The position numbers and the translations under genes are program-made. The notes beneath the pieces were generated by a model. The model ran no database searches. It saw nothing but the letters and a program-made list of their open reading frames with translations, and was not told the origin of the DNA. A stretch of DNA of 64,000 bases. Source: Emticicia oligotrophica DSM 17448. Its GTDB lineage: Bacteria > Bacteroidota > Bacteroidia > Cytophagales > Spirosomataceae. This document shows, one piece after another, positions 8,895-20,112 of this stretch (its first letter is position 1; each line of letters opens with the position of its first letter). The DNA lies in NCBI RefSeq assembly GCF_000263195.1, contig NC_018748.1:124001-188000 (forward strand), in the 5' to 3' direction.

Positions 8895-11522
8895 CTAAAG
8901 CAACTTAACCAATTCATTAAGTTTCAATAATGCCTCGATTGGTGAAAGTGTATTGATATCAATGGCTTTCAACTTATTCTTCAATTCTTCAACTTTTGGG
9001 TCTGCTGGCTCAAAAAAACTTAATTGGTAGTTATTTTTAGGAACTTCTTTTATACGCTCTTTATTATCTTCTTTAATATGGTCTTTTTCAAGATGCTGTA
9101 AAATTTCATTTGCTCGCAAAACTACAGCCTGAGGCATACCCGCAATTTGTGCCACGTGAATACCAAAGCTATGCTCGCTTCCTCCTTCTTTGAGTTTCCT
9201 TAAAAATACAACTTTGTTATTTACTTCTTTTACCGAGACATTAAAGTTTTTGATTCTTCCAAAATCTTCGGCCAACTGATTTAGTTCATGGTAATGAGTA
9301 GCAAAGAGTGTCCAAGGCTTATATTTTTGATGATTATGCAAATATTCAGCAATACTCCAAGCAATGCTCACACCATCATAGGTACTTGTTCCTCGTCCGA
9401 TTTCGTCCATAATAATTAGACTTCTATCGCTTAAATTATTAAGAATGGAAGCAGTTTCTGTCATTTCGACCATAAAAGTCGATTCTCCACGAGAAAGGTT
9501 ATCGCTTGCTCCTACCCTTGTGAAAATCTTATCAACTATTCCCAGTTCGGCACTTTGGGCTGGAACAAAACTTCCTACCTGTGCCATTAAGACGATGAGA
9601 GCGGTCTGACGTAACAAGGCCGACTTACCCGCCATGTTTGGCCCTGTAATGATAATGATTTGTTGAGTTTGGTCATCTAAATACAAATCATTCGGAATAT
9701 ATGCTTCCCCCAAAGGCAATTGTTGTTCAATGACAGCGTGGCGGCCTTCTTTGATATTAAGGACTTTATTATCAGAAACAACGGGTTTGCAATAGTTATT
9801 CCGTTGTGCTACCTTGGCAAAGGAAGATAGAGCATCAAGTATAGAAATTACTCGGGCATTTTGCTGAATTTGGGCGACAAACTCATTCGCCGCTATGACC
9901 AAATCATTGAAAATTCTGAATTCAATCTCAAATATTTTTGACTCTGCCGTCAGGATTTTTTCTTCATACACCTTCAATTCTTCTGTAATGTAACGTTCGG
10001 CATTTACAAGTGTTTGCTTACGAATCCATTCCGTTGGAACTTTACTTTTATGAGCGTTCGATACTTCAAGATAATAGCCAAATACCTTATTATAAGAAAT
10101 TTTAAGTGAAGGAATACCCGTACGAGCTGATTCACGATTTTGAATTTCAATCAAGAAATCTTTTCCCGAAAATGCAATTTTATGAAGTTCATCAAGCTCA
10201 GCATCTACCCCCGACTTAATCATGTTTCCTTGATTCATCACTACGGGGGCATCATCACGCAATTCTCTTTCGATTCTCTCAACTAAATACTTACAATCGG
10301 TTAATTGATTTAGATATTTTTGTAAAATTGGGAAACGTTCACTACCGATTTCCAATTGCTTCTTGATTGGCTCAATTTGACCTAAAGCTTTTTTCAATTG
10401 ACCAAGTTCACGAGGATTGATACGTCGAACTGCCACTTTCGAAATCAAACGTTCTAAATCGCCAATCGGTTTTAATAGTAAAGATAATTGCTCTAAAACT
10501 TCATCATTTTTTACAAAAAACTCTACAGTATCAAGGCGTTCTTGAATCAATGAACGTTCTTTCAATGGCAACACTAACCATTTGCGTAAAAGCCTCGCTC
10601 CCATTGGAGTAATGGTTTGATCGAGCACTTGAATGAGAGGTACACCGCCATCATGTTGTGCAAAAACCAATTCCAAATTGCGAATGGTAAACTTATCTAG
10701 CCAAACATATTTATCTTCATCAAGGCGAGTGATACGTGAAATATGACCCATTTCCTTATGTTCGGTATCGGATAAGTATCGGAGAATAACACCCGCTGCC
10801 GTAATACCTTCGGGCATATTTTCAATGCCAAAACCTTTTAGTGTCGTAACATTGAAATGATTGAGTAAGAGATTATATCCAAAATCAAATTTATACGCCC
10901 AATCTTCAAAAGTAAACTCATTGAATTTTTCGCCGAAAAGAGCATGAAAATCAGTTCGATTACGCTTACAATACAGCACCTCTGAAGGAGCAAAACTTTG
11001 AAGCAGTTTATCAATGTAAGCAGCATTTCCTTCCGTTGTGAGAAATTCACCCGTTGAAACATCTAAGAAGGACACTCCAAAATAATCATTTTTAGCAAAA
11101 TGTATAGATGCTAAATAGTTATTTTGCTTATGATTCAATACATTATCGTTGAACGAAACACCGGGTGTAACAAGTTCTGTAACACCCCTACGAACAATAC
11201 CTTTAGCGGTTGATGGGTCTTCTAACTGGTCGCATATAGCTACACGCTCACCCGCCCGAACAAGTTTTGGCAAATAAGTATCAAGCGAATGGTGCGGAAA
11301 ACCAGCCAACTCTTCTTGTGCTCCGCCATTATTACGGCGAGTAAGCACAATGCCCAAAATCTTTGAAGCACGAATGGCATCATCGCCAAAGGTTTCGTAA
11401 AAATCCCCTACCCTAAACAATAGCATTGCTCCGGGATATTTGGCTTTGATTTGGTTATATTGACGATTTAAAGGTGTTTCCTTGATTTGCTTTACTAATT
11501 CTTCTTTTGAAGGTCTTGCCAC
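8895..11522 (-). CDS. mutS: DNA mismatch repair protein MutS
   Basis: MutS recognises mismatches and starts methyl-independent or MutL-dependent repair. The 875-residue protein has the mismatch-contact Phe-X-Glu motif (GDFYETF, F41 and E43), connector, core and clamp domains, and the C-terminal ABC ATPase. There the Walker A GPNMAGKS sits at residues 627-634, followed by the LSRGESTF signature and the Walker [13 protein letters not shown]. The start codon is a GTG (11522). An in-frame stop lies just upstream and no nearby ATG precedes the conserved N-terminal domain. The MutS2 Smr domain is absent, so this is the repair paralogue. Confidence 0.97.
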   Translation of the reverse strand: MARPSKEELVKQIKETPLNRQYNQIKAKYPGAMLLFRVGDFYETFGDDAIRASKILGIVLTRRNNGGAQEELAGFPHHSLDTYLPKLVRAGERVAICDQLEDPSTAKGIVRRGVTELVTPGVSFNDNVLNHKQNNYLASIHFAKNDYFGVSFLDVSTGEFLTTEGNAAYIDKLLQSFAPSEVLYCKRNRTDFHALFGEKFNEFTFEDWAYKFDFGYNLLLNHFNVTTLKGFGIENMPEGITAAGVILRYLSDTEHKEMGHISRITRLDEDKYVWLDKFTIRNLELVFAQHDGGVPLIQVLDQTITPMGARLLRKWLVLPLKERSLIQERLDTVEFFVKNDEVLEQLSLLLKPIGDLERLISKVAVRRINPRELGQLKKALGQIEPIKKQLEIGSERFPILQKYLNQLTDCKYLVERIERELRDDAPVVMNQGNMIKSGVDAELDELHKIAFSGKDFLIEIQNRESARTGIPSLKISYNKVFGYYLEVSNAHKSKVPTEWIRKQTLVNAERYITEELKVYEEKILTAESKIFEIEFRIFNDLVIAANEFVAQIQQNARVISILDALSSFAKVAQRNNYCKPVVSDNKVLNIKEGRHAVIEQQLPLGEAYIPNDLYLDDQTQQIIIITGPNMAGKSALLRQTALIVLMAQVGSFVPAQSAELGIVDKIFTRVGASDNLSRGESTFMVEMTETASILNNLSDRSLIIMDEIGRGTSTYDGVSIAWSIAEYLHNHQKYKPWTLFATHYHELNQLAEDFGRIKNFNVSVKEVNNKVVFLRKLKEGGSEHSFGIHVAQIAGMPQAVVLRANEILQHLEKDHIKEDNKERIKEVPKNNYQLSFFEPADPKVEELKNKLKAIDINTLSPIEALLKLNELVKLL

Positions 11523-11940
11523 GATTCTCTACTTGCTAAATGTTTGTAAAATTTAACCCAAATTTAGGAGAAAAGGGCGAGAAAAGCAGGAAAATTACAT
11601 AAAATTACTATTCTGTAAGGCCTAAGATAAAATTGGCAAAACTTATTCCTTCTCATTTATCAGTCTTTCTGCAAAAAAGGAGGAATCATTACGCTGTCTA
11701 TCAAAGTAAAACCCAGTTTTCAATCTAAACTGTAGTAAATATTTTGAAGTAGAATTATTTCCCTTGTATAAAGCCATTTAACAAAAGTTTTAAACGAACC
11801 CTATTAATATCATCCAAATAGCATTTTAAAATTCATTCAAATACCCATTCATAATATTTCATACTATATGAGGCATAAGAAATATGTAAAAATTACTATT
11901 TTTATGCATTCAAACTCTACTTCTTCAATCCTACAAAACT
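11523..11940. other. Intergenic spacer between mutS and GMC oxidoreductase
   Basis: This 418-nt divergent spacer holds no credible small gene. An element reading TAAATTTG on the minus strand at 11559-11566 fits the -7 consensus and could serve mutS. No convincing -33/-7 pair is visible for the rightward gene. I see no repeat or hairpin of note. Confidence 0.5.
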
Positions 11941-13656
11941 ATGTATTTCAATATCGACGCCGATAAAAACACAACTTATGATGCCATTGTTATTGGTTCG
12001 GGCATCAGCGGTGGCTGGGCAGCCAAAGAGCTCTGCGAAAAAGGATTAAAAACATTGGTTCTTGAACGTGGCAGAATGGTAGAACACATAAAAGACTACC
12101 CAACTGCCATGAAAAACATTTGGGAATTTGACCACCGATTACGAGATACCAAAGAAGATTTAAAGAAAAATCCAATTGTCAATCGTTGTTACGCTTACTC
12201 CGAAGCTACCCAACATTTTTTTGTGAAGGACGAACAGCATCCTTACATTCAAGAAAAACCTTTTGACTGGATTCGTGGCTATCAGGTTGGGGGAAAATCT
12301 TTGCTTTGGGCCAGACAAACCCAACGGTGGAGCGAATATGAATTTGAAGCTCCTGCAAGAGATGGCTTCGCAGTTGATTGGCCGATTCGTTACAAAGATA
12401 TTGCTCCTTGGTACAGCCATGTAGAACGCTTTGCGGGAATCTCGGGAAATAAAGACAATATAAAAAATCTACCCGATGGAGAGTTTTTACCAGCATGGGA
12501 ATTGAATTGTGTTGAAAAACATATTCAATCACAGGTTAAGAAAAGCTACCAAGACCGCCAAGTGATTATCGGGAGATGTGCTCATTTAACAAAACCGAAT
12601 GAAATTCATCATCAACAAGGACGTGGGCAATGTCAAGCTCGCAGTTTGTGTGAACGTGGCTGTCCATTTGGTGGCTATTTTAGTTCAAATTCTTCAACGT
12701 TACCTTGGGCAGCCAAAACAGGTAAATTAACAATTAGGCCTAATTCGGTCGTAAATTCGATTATTTATGATGAAAAATTGGGTAAAGCATCAGGGGTGCG
12801 AGTAGTTGATACGAATACAAAGGAAAGTATAGAATATAAAGCAAGAATCATTTTTGTTAATGGAGCTACATTGAATTCAAATTTGATTTTATTGAATTCT
12901 ACTTCTAATCGTTTTCCAAATGGACTTGGTAATGATAGTGGCGTTTTGGGGCAATACATTGCTTTCCATCAATATCGTGGACAAGGAGGTGCTACTTTTG
13001 AAGGTTATACTGATCAATATTATTATGGCCGTCGACCTACTTCGGCATTTATGCCTTCGTTTAGAAATGTTGAAAAACAAGAAACAGATTTTCTACGTGG
13101 CTACATGGTAGCATTTTCAGCTGGGCGAGGCTCTTGGCAACGCGGTTCAAAACCAGAGGCATTTGGGGCAGATTTCAAAGAAAGTCTGACACACCCAGGA
13201 GATACTTGGGGTATATACATTCAGATGCAGGGAGAAACTATTCCCAAAAAAGAAAACCATGTAAGATTAAGTAAAGATAAAACTGATGCATGGGGTGTTC
13301 CGCAGCTCATCACTTCCATCGACTATGATGAAAATGATAGCAAAATGATGAAAGATTTTCATATACAAGCATCTGAAATGCTAGAAAAAGCTGGCTGCAA
13401 AAACATCAGTATGTTTGATAGCAAACAAGCTCCCGGACTAGATATTCATGAAATGGGTGGTATTAGAATGGGCAAAGACCCTAAAACATCAATGCTTAAT
13501 GAATGGAATCAGTTATATACTTGTAAAAATGTATTCGTGACTGATGGTGCTTGCATGACATCCATTGGAAATCAGAACCCATCTTTGACTTTTATGGCTC
13601 TTACAGCTCGTGCAGCGAATTATGCAGTAAGTGAATTGAAGAAGAAGAATTTATAG
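11941..13656 (+). CDS. GMC family oxidoreductase
   Basis: This 571-residue flavoprotein has an N-terminal FAD-binding dinucleotide fold (GSGISG at residues 19-24) and a GMC-type signature region (GYQVGGKSLLWARQTQRW). A central cysteine-rich loop reads GQCQARSLCERGCPFGG. The C-terminal half carries the conserved HEMGGIRMG and NQNPSLTFMALTARA blocks that frame the catalytic His/Asn pair. The type is that of Bacteroidetes glucose/gluconate-dehydrogenase-like large subunits. Such enzymes often have a small gluconate-2-dehydrogenase subunit 3 partner and a cytochrome; neither is nearby, so electron acceptor and substrate are open. It has no signal peptide at the N-terminus. Confidence 0.88.
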   Translation: MYFNIDADKNTTYDAIVIGSGISGGWAAKELCEKGLKTLVLERGRMVEHIKDYPTAMKNIWEFDHRLRDTKEDLKKNPIVNRCYAYSEATQHFFVKDEQHPYIQEKPFDWIRGYQVGGKSLLWARQTQRWSEYEFEAPARDGFAVDWPIRYKDIAPWYSHVERFAGISGNKDNIKNLPDGEFLPAWELNCVEKHIQSQVKKSYQDRQVIIGRCAHLTKPNEIHHQQGRGQCQARSLCERGCPFGGYFSSNSSTLPWAAKTGKLTIRPNSVVNSIIYDEKLGKASGVRVVDTNTKESIEYKARIIFVNGATLNSNLILLNSTSNRFPNGLGNDSGVLGQYIAFHQYRGQGGATFEGYTDQYYYGRRPTSAFMPSFRNVEKQETDFLRGYMVAFSAGRGSWQRGSKPEAFGADFKESLTHPGDTWGIYIQMQGETIPKKENHVRLSKDKTDAWGVPQLITSIDYDENDSKMMKDFHIQASEMLEKAGCKNISMFDSKQAPGLDIHEMGGIRMGKDPKTSMLNEWNQLYTCKNVFVTDGACMTSIGNQNPSLTFMALTARAANYAVSELKKKNL

Positions 13657-13664
13657 GAATTTTT

Positions 13665-13697
13665 AAGGAAGTCTTCGCTTCGAGCGAAGACTTCCTT
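13665..13697. terminator. Bidirectional terminator hairpin
   Basis: A perfect 15-bp stem (AAGGAAGTCTTCGCT at 13665-13679, pairing with 13683-13697) closes on a TCG triloop. T-rich flanks lie on both sides. It sits exactly between the convergent GMC oxidoreductase and Rrf2 genes and can serve both. Confidence 0.85.
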
Positions 13698-14129
13698 TTA
13701 CAACGAATTAATATCTTTTTTAACTAAATCAACTAAATTAGTATTTTCATAAATTTCTAAATTAGCATTACGAATTTTCATCATAATTGGTCGAATACTA
13801 CACAATTCTTCCGACTCACAATCATCACATTTCCCGTAGAAATTTACTGATACACAAGGAGTTGGTGCAATTGGTCCATCAATAATTCGAAGCACTTTTG
13901 CTACCGAAACTTCGGTTGGAGACATCCGAAGTAAATATCCTCCCCCCTTCCCTTTTTGACTTTTTAGCACCCCTTGATTTCGGAGTTCGAGCAAAATGGC
14001 TTCTAAAAATTTTTTAGGGATTTTTTCTTTAACCGCAATATCGTTTATTAAAGTTGGTTCATTAGATTCAAACTTTTCAGTGAGCACTTTTAAGGCTTTC
14101 AGAGCATATTTTGCTTTTTTAGAAATCAT
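13698..14129 (-). CDS. Rrf2 family transcriptional regulator (copy 1)
   Basis: The 143-residue protein has the Rrf2 winged helix (residues 1-75: KYALKALKVL, IPKKFLEAILLELR, GKGGGYLL). A C-terminal cysteine cluster follows (C92, C101, C104, C110; CVSVNFYGKCDDC then EELC). Rrf2 proteins such as IscR, NsrR and CymR bind promoter palindromes, and many sense Fe-S clusters or sulfur status through such cysteines. The neighbouring O-acetylhomoserine sulfhydrylase gene (same strand, 120 nt upstream) points to sulfur control. The paralogue at 17001-17411 has identical cysteine positions. Confidence 0.93.
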   Translation of the reverse strand: MISKKAKYALKALKVLTEKFESNEPTLINDIAVKEKIPKKFLEAILLELRNQGVLKSQKGKGGGYLLRMSPTEVSVAKVLRIIDGPIAPTPCVSVNFYGKCDDCESEELCSIRPIMMKIRNANLEIYENTNLVDLVKKDINSL

Positions 14130-14211
14130 ACTTTGATTATTTTCTACTTTCTGAGTGTAAATAACAAAGATTTATGCAAAATATAAAAATTTGACTCTAG
14201 TATTTAATCAA

Positions 14212-14242
14212 ACAAGCCCTTCGGTTTTTCCAAAGGGCTTGT
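14212..14242 (-). terminator. Terminator of the O-acetylhomoserine sulfhydrylase gene
   Basis: A 10-bp stem (ACAAGCCCTT at 14212-14221, pairing with AAGGGCTTGT at 14233-14242) closes on an 11-nt loop. On the minus strand it is followed by TTTGATTAAAT, a weak U-rich tail. It lies 8 nt past the stop codon. Confidence 0.75.
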
Positions 14243-14249
14243 CAAAATA

Positions 14250-15605
<1,356 letters not shown>

Positions 15606-15620
15606 CTATAAATCCGATAG
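15606..15620. promoter_or_regulatory. Candidate Rrf2 operator upstream of metY
   Basis: The palindromic 15-mer CTATAAATCCGATAG (CTAT-N7-ATAG) lies 67 nt before the metY start. Its minus strand, CTATCGGATTTATAG, matches 11 of 15 positions of the core of the inverted repeat that overlaps the -33 region of the TonB receptor promoter at 20346-20366. The binding protein is inferred only. Confidence 0.45.
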
Positions 15621-15684
15621 ACAAAGTAATAGATTATTTAAAATTATTCCTAAAAAACATCACTATATTTTTACTTAAGATTAT

Positions 15685-15708
15685 GGTAAGGTTTCTGAAA
15701 ACCTTACC
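15685..15708 (-). terminator. Hairpin after the sterol-desaturase gene
   Basis: A perfect 10-bp stem (GGTAAGGTTT with AAACCTTACC) and CTGA tetraloop lie 23 nt past the stop of the desaturase gene. There is no clear U-run on the minus strand, so it may stabilise mRNA or terminate weakly. Confidence 0.55.
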
Positions 15709-15730
15709 TAATGCTAGTTTAGCTTAATCA

Positions 15731-16978
15731 CTATTCAACCTTAACAAATAATTTCGACTCCAGATGCCCATAAATAAACCTTAAATAACTAACCTTTATC
15801 TTCGAAACAATATCAAAATCAAGGCTTAAAATGATGAGCGAGATAATTGCTATTATAGAAATTGTAGTTTGAGGGAAATACCATATAAATGGTAAAGATA
15901 CTATGGCAACCCTAACAAATTCGATGTAAAACACCCAACGTCTTTGCTCTAAAATTGCACCACAGTTGATTAATGTGGCAATAATGGTCAGTGCAATGAT
16001 GGTTTGCAAAAATATATTGATGTAATACTCGAAAAGTAAAAATATAAACAAAATCAGCAGCATCACACCCATCTGAATGAACACATATTGCTTGAATTTA
16101 TTGGAATGTATTCTTACTTTATACTTCGATAATATTTTATGCTCCATAATCGAACGAGCTTCTGGGTCAAAAGCAATTGGAGAACCAAAAATAACTTTCA
16201 GCTTATTTAGTAATCCTTGTTTTTTTGATACTGCGTATGCAATTTCAAACAAAAAATGAAAATGCTGCCACAAGAAACTTTTACTTTCCAATTGTTTAGT
16301 TAGACCATAAACTGGAGTTTCGGTTTTTTCTGCAAAAGTGCCGAAAAGTTTATCCCAAATAATAAACATATCGCCATAGTTTTTATCTAAATAAACTTCA
16401 TTACTGGCATGATGCACGCTATGATGAGTGGGTGTAACAATGATATATTCCAAGATTCCAAGTTTTCCGATGAGTTGTGTATGCGTAAAAAATGGGTAAA
16501 CGCCATGAACTATCAATAAAATGCTAATCATATGTGGTGGAAAACCGATGACAGGCAAGATTGACCAAAACAATGTTCGAACAACAGCTTGGAAAATGGT
16601 AATACGGGTAGCCGCCGAGTAATTAAATTCTTCACTCGAATGATGGACTACATGGAAACCCCAAAAAAGATTGATTTCGTGCCCAAAACGGTGATACCAA
16701 TACCAAATAAAATCAGTTGCTAAAAGCAAAGCAATCCAGAGTAAAATACTTGGTTTAATATCGAAAATAGCAAAATGCTTATGCAAATAAGCATAAAAGA
16801 AATAGAACCCTCCCGCCGTGAAAGAATCAATCAATCGCTCAGCAACTCCTACATTCAAATTGGCAATGGTCGTACTGAAACTATACAATTTAAGTCCTTT
16901 TCGCTTGGCAATGTAATATTCTAAAACAATAAAAAACAAGAAAAAAGGAATGGCAAAGGCAAAGATATTGTATTTCAT
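15731..16978 (-). CDS. Sterol desaturase / fatty acid hydroxylase family membrane protein
   Basis: This 415-residue membrane protein carries the histidine box pattern of the di-iron fatty acid hydroxylase superfamily: HRFGH (H96, H100), HVVHH (109-113), H166 and HHSVHH (185-190). Family members hydroxylate or desaturate lipids in the membrane using O2 and iron. The first 200 residues match the family core. The last 115 residues add a set of hydrophobic segments (about 300-395) that short family members lack. The Rrf2 paralogue starts 22 nt upstream, so regulator and enzyme form an operon and the regulator probably controls it. The lipid substrate is unknown. Confidence 0.87.
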   Translation of the reverse strand: MKYNIFAFAIPFFLFFIVLEYYIAKRKGLKLYSFSTTIANLNVGVAERLIDSFTAGGFYFFYAYLHKHFAIFDIKPSILLWIALLLATDFIWYWYHRFGHEINLFWGFHVVHHSSEEFNYSAATRITIFQAVVRTLFWSILPVIGFPPHMISILLIVHGVYPFFTHTQLIGKLGILEYIIVTPTHHSVHHASNEVYLDKNYGDMFIIWDKLFGTFAEKTETPVYGLTKQLESKSFLWQHFHFLFEIAYAVSKKQGLLNKLKVIFGSPIAFDPEARSIMEHKILSKYKVRIHSNKFKQYVFIQMGVMLLILFIFLLFEYYINIFLQTIIALTIIATLINCGAILEQRRWVFYIEFVRVAIVSLPFIWYFPQTTISIIAIISLIILSLDFDIVSKIKVSYLRFIYGHLESKLFVKVE

Positions 16979-17000
16979 TGCTGAATTGGATTTTAGTGAA

Positions 17001-17411
17001 TTATAATATATCAGCTAAAGTCATATTCTCATAAACACTCAAATTTGCATCACGAACTTTCATCATCAATGGTCTGATTTTACAAGATTCTTCGCTTCCA
17101 CAATCATCACATTTGCCATAAAAATGCAGTGAAACGCAAAGTGTTGGTGCAATCGGGCCATCAATCAACCGAATAAGTCTGGCTATAACAATTTCATTGG
17201 GAGGATTATTCAGAAAATATCCTCCATTTTTCCCTTGCGTACTACTCAAAATTCCCGCTCTACGTAAATCATGCAGAATAGTCTCTAGGAATTTTTTAGG
17301 CAAATTATCCTCAGATGCAATTTCGGTTAAAGTCAAAACTGGTTTAACCATATAACTCCTTGCCAACACACTAAGGGCTTTCAAGGCATATTTTGCTTTC
17401 TTGGTAATCAT
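17001..17411 (-). CDS. Rrf2 family transcriptional regulator (copy 2)
   Basis: The 136-residue protein is a close paralogue of the regulator at 13698-14129. It has the same winged helix (KYALKALSVL, LPKKFLETILHDLR, GKNGGYFL) and the same cysteines (C92, C101, C104, C110) with identical spacing. It probably binds an Fe-S cluster or senses thiols. It is the first gene of a two-gene unit with the sterol-desaturase gene, and the TonB receptor gene lies upstream on the same strand behind a hairpin. Confidence 0.93.
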   Translation of the reverse strand: MITKKAKYALKALSVLARSYMVKPVLTLTEIASEDNLPKKFLETILHDLRRAGILSSTQGKNGGYFLNNPPNEIVIARLIRLIDGPIAPTLCVSLHFYGKCDDCGSEESCKIRPLMMKVRDANLSVYENMTLADIL

Positions 17412-17506
17412 GTTTGTTGATGAAGATATACAAGGATTTTTATGACTTTTTCCTTTACTTGGCTCTTTAACTTTAACCCAAAACGAGTCGAATTTTTTGA
17501 TTTAAC

Positions 17507-17536
17507 CCGAGTTTCGAGTAAGTTCTCGAAACTCGG
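17507..17536 (-). terminator. Hairpin after the TonB-dependent receptor gene
   Basis: A perfect 12-bp stem (CCGAGTTTCGAG, pairing with CTCGAAACTCGG) closes on a 6-nt loop 11 nt past the receptor stop codon. The minus-strand downstream side lacks a strong U-run. Confidence 0.65.
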
Positions 17537-17547
17537 CATGCTATATT

Positions 17548-20112
17548 TTAGAATGTATATCTGAGTGTTGTTCCGTAAGTACGTGGGTCACCCAAAATAC
17601 CTGCGTATTGTCCTGCACTTCCGGGAGCGGCTAATAATTGCTCGAAATAATCTTTGTTTAGTAGATTTCTGCCCCAAACATAAATTGAGAATCCATTCGA
17701 TGCTCGGAAGCCTATACGTCCGTTGAGTAAGGAATAACCATCAATATTTAAGTATTGTGAAGGTGATGGACTTGATGAAAATTTCGAACGGAAGAAAACA
17801 TCAAGAGCGGCAAAATAATTTCCTTTCCATTGGAACAAACTGCCTTTGGTAGTCGCTTCTGCCCCAAATGAACCCGACCATTTTGAAATACCTGGCAATG
17901 CTCCTCCCGAAATATCTTTGAACGCTTGTGCCCCACCTACTTCTTCCAAAGGAACTGGTGCGTTGGTGAACGATACATATTTCCCATCGGTATATGCTAC
18001 TGCACCTGTAAAGGTAAAGTGGTCGATTTTTACATTTCCATCAACTTCCACACCTAATACTCTTACTTTTTCTGCATTTGCCAAATAACCTCTGTTCACC
18101 CCAGGTTCAGGTGTTTGTACCTGTGTTTGGTAGTTCTTGATTTCATCATCAAAAAATACCAAGTTTAAAATCGAGTTAGTGGTTGGCTTGGTTTTTACTC
18201 CAAATTCGTAGTGTTTTACAAACTCAGGTTTCACACGTGCAAGATCAATTAATACCTGCCCATTGGCCGTTGGCAAACCGCCGATATTTACACCAACTGG
18301 CTTATAACTAACCGAATAAGTAGCAAAAGCATTGATTGATTTATCTACTTTGTATTGTAGCGTAAGTTGGCCTGAGAAGTTTCCTTCAGTAGCCTCAGTA
18401 TCAAATGATTGGTTGGTGTAAACTGCATTTTTAAGAGCTAAAAGGGCGGCATCAGTAGTTTGTAATCCACCGTAAGTTTCTCTTTTATAATTGGCTGTTT
18501 TCTTGTCATAATTATATCGTACACCTGGTAATACGTGTAGTTTTTCAGTGATTGCCCAATCAGCTTGACCAAAAACAGCTAAACTTGTACTTTGAATTCG
18601 GTTGGTTGTACGAATCCCAAAATTATCGAATAAACCAGGGGTTTTCCATAAAGCACTAGTTGAGCTTTGTGCAAAACGCCATTGAGCCGAACCCGCCTCT
18701 TCGGTTTGTACTGGGTCAGAATTCAAATCTTGCCATAGACCAAATAAGCCCACCACTCCACTCAATTTCGATGAGATTTTGCCTGAATAACGTACCTCTT
18801 GCGACCATTGCTCATGCTTTGAATTTCCTGAAGAAATTGTAAAAATTGGTAAACCTGTATAGTCACGGTCATTCAATGGCGTCCATTCCCAATAACGCCA
18901 TGCAGTAGTTGAAGTTAAGGTACCCTTGCCTATTTTAATATCAGCATTCAACGAAACACCACCCAATTGGTTATCTGCTTTTGATGGCGTATCAAGGTCA
19001 ACAATTCTTTCGAAAGGACTGCTGTAAGGTAGTTTATAATTCAAATCAGCAATAATAGCATTAAACTGACGATAGGCCGCACGCTTGGTAGTAACTACCC
19101 CTGCCACTGGCCAACCATAGCCATTAGGCTTTTGGTCTGTCACATCAGCAATAAAGGTGATTTTAATTTTATCGGTTGGGGTATATAAAAGTTGTCCTCT
19201 AATTCCCAAGTTATTAATATCATTCATGCGTTGTTGCGTTTTGACATTATACAACAAACCATCTCTTTGTGTACCAGAAAATGATATTCTAGCCGCTAAT
19301 TTCTTACTCAATGGCCCCGAAACCGAACCTTTAGCTTGAATATATCCATAGTTTCCGTAGCTAAGTTCGAAACTTGCAGTTGGATCGAAGCTCGCTTCGC
19401 GTGTAGTAATATTGAAGGCTCCAGCAGTCGTATTTTTACCAAACAAAGTTCCTTGTGGCCCACGAAGAACTTCTACTCTATCAATATCGACAAAATCTAA
19501 AGCGGTGGCAGCGGGACGAGCATAATACACACCATCTACATAAAAACCTACGCCTGGGTCAATGCCATCATTAGTTAGACCAAAAGTCGAACCCAAACCC
19601 CGAATATTGAGCGTAGTGTTACGGGCATTTGATGCATAAAGCTGAACCGTAGGAACTAACTCTTTCAATCGGTTTACGTTGAAGGCTCCTGCATCTTCAG
19701 CAGTTGCACCTCTGATTACTGAAATTGGTATGGGAATATCTTGTACGGCTTCCTGACGACGACGTGATGAAACCACAACATCTTCTAATTGATTGACATT
19801 TTCATCGAGTTTGATAATAACTTTACTTTCATTGATAATCAACTCTTTTTTCAAGTATCCAACATAAGTAATGATTACGGTAAAAGGTAATTTCTGACCA
19901 GTAATGAGGGCAAACTCACCATTGGCATCGGTTGTCGCACCGTTGGTGGTTCCTTTAATCGCAACGGTTGCTCCGATTAATATTTCATTGGTTCGAGAAT
20001 CAACAACTTTACCCGAAACAGTGGCGTTGATGATAGGTTTATCTTGTGCAGTAAGTGTGTTATAGAGGCCAACAGCCAATAAGAATACTATTGAATTTAG
20101 AAGTTTTTTCAT
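17548..20112 (-). CDS. TonB-dependent receptor with carboxypeptidase-regulatory domain
   Basis: The 854-residue outer-membrane transporter has a signal peptide (1-22, ending LTAQ), a CarboxypepD-regulatory-like domain (about 28-115, SGKVVDSRTNEILIGATVAIKG), a plug (about 118-230, QEAVQDIPIPISVIRG to VLRGPQGTLFGKNTTAGAFN) and a 22-strand barrel ending in the aromatic TLRYTF. The closed plug signature VLRGPQGTLFG is typical of siderophore, vitamin or small-molecule receptors rather than SusC. There is no SusD. The neighbouring Rrf2, metY and desaturase genes suggest a sulfur- or lipid-related ligand, but this is inference. It has a strong-looking promoter (20326-20355), an overlapping inverted repeat and a leader of about 200 nt. 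Confidence 0.92.
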   Translation of the reverse strand: MKKLLNSIVFLLAVGLYNTLTAQDKPIINATVSGKVVDSRTNEILIGATVAIKGTTNGATTDANGEFALITGQKLPFTVIITYVGYLKKELIINESKVIIKLDENVNQLEDVVVSSRRRQEAVQDIPIPISVIRGATAEDAGAFNVNRLKELVPTVQLYASNARNTTLNIRGLGSTFGLTNDGIDPGVGFYVDGVYYARPAATALDFVDIDRVEVLRGPQGTLFGKNTTAGAFNITTREASFDPTASFELSYGNYGYIQAKGSVSGPLSKKLAARISFSGTQRDGLLYNVKTQQRMNDINNLGIRGQLLYTPTDKIKITFIADVTDQKPNGYGWPVAGVVTTKRAAYRQFNAIIADLNYKLPYSSPFERIVDLDTPSKADNQLGGVSLNADIKIGKGTLTSTTAWRYWEWTPLNDRDYTGLPIFTISSGNSKHEQWSQEVRYSGKISSKLSGVVGLFGLWQDLNSDPVQTEEAGSAQWRFAQSSTSALWKTPGLFDNFGIRTTNRIQSTSLAVFGQADWAITEKLHVLPGVRYNYDKKTANYKRETYGGLQTTDAALLALKNAVYTNQSFDTEATEGNFSGQLTLQYKVDKSINAFATYSVSYKPVGVNIGGLPTANGQVLIDLARVKPEFVKHYEFGVKTKPTTNSILNLVFFDDEIKNYQTQVQTPEPGVNRGYLANAEKVRVLGVEVDGNVKIDHFTFTGAVAYTDGKYVSFTNAPVPLEEVGGAQAFKDISGGALPGISKWSGSFGAEATTKGSLFQWKGNYFAALDVFFRSKFSSSPSPSQYLNIDGYSLLNGRIGFRASNGFSIYVWGRNLLNKDYFEQLLAAPGSAGQYAGILGDPRTYGTTLRYTF

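Noticed and set aside
12160-12532. Antisense ORFs within the GMC oxidoreductase gene
   Set aside because: They are fully overlapped by a conserved gene and translate to unstructured composition.
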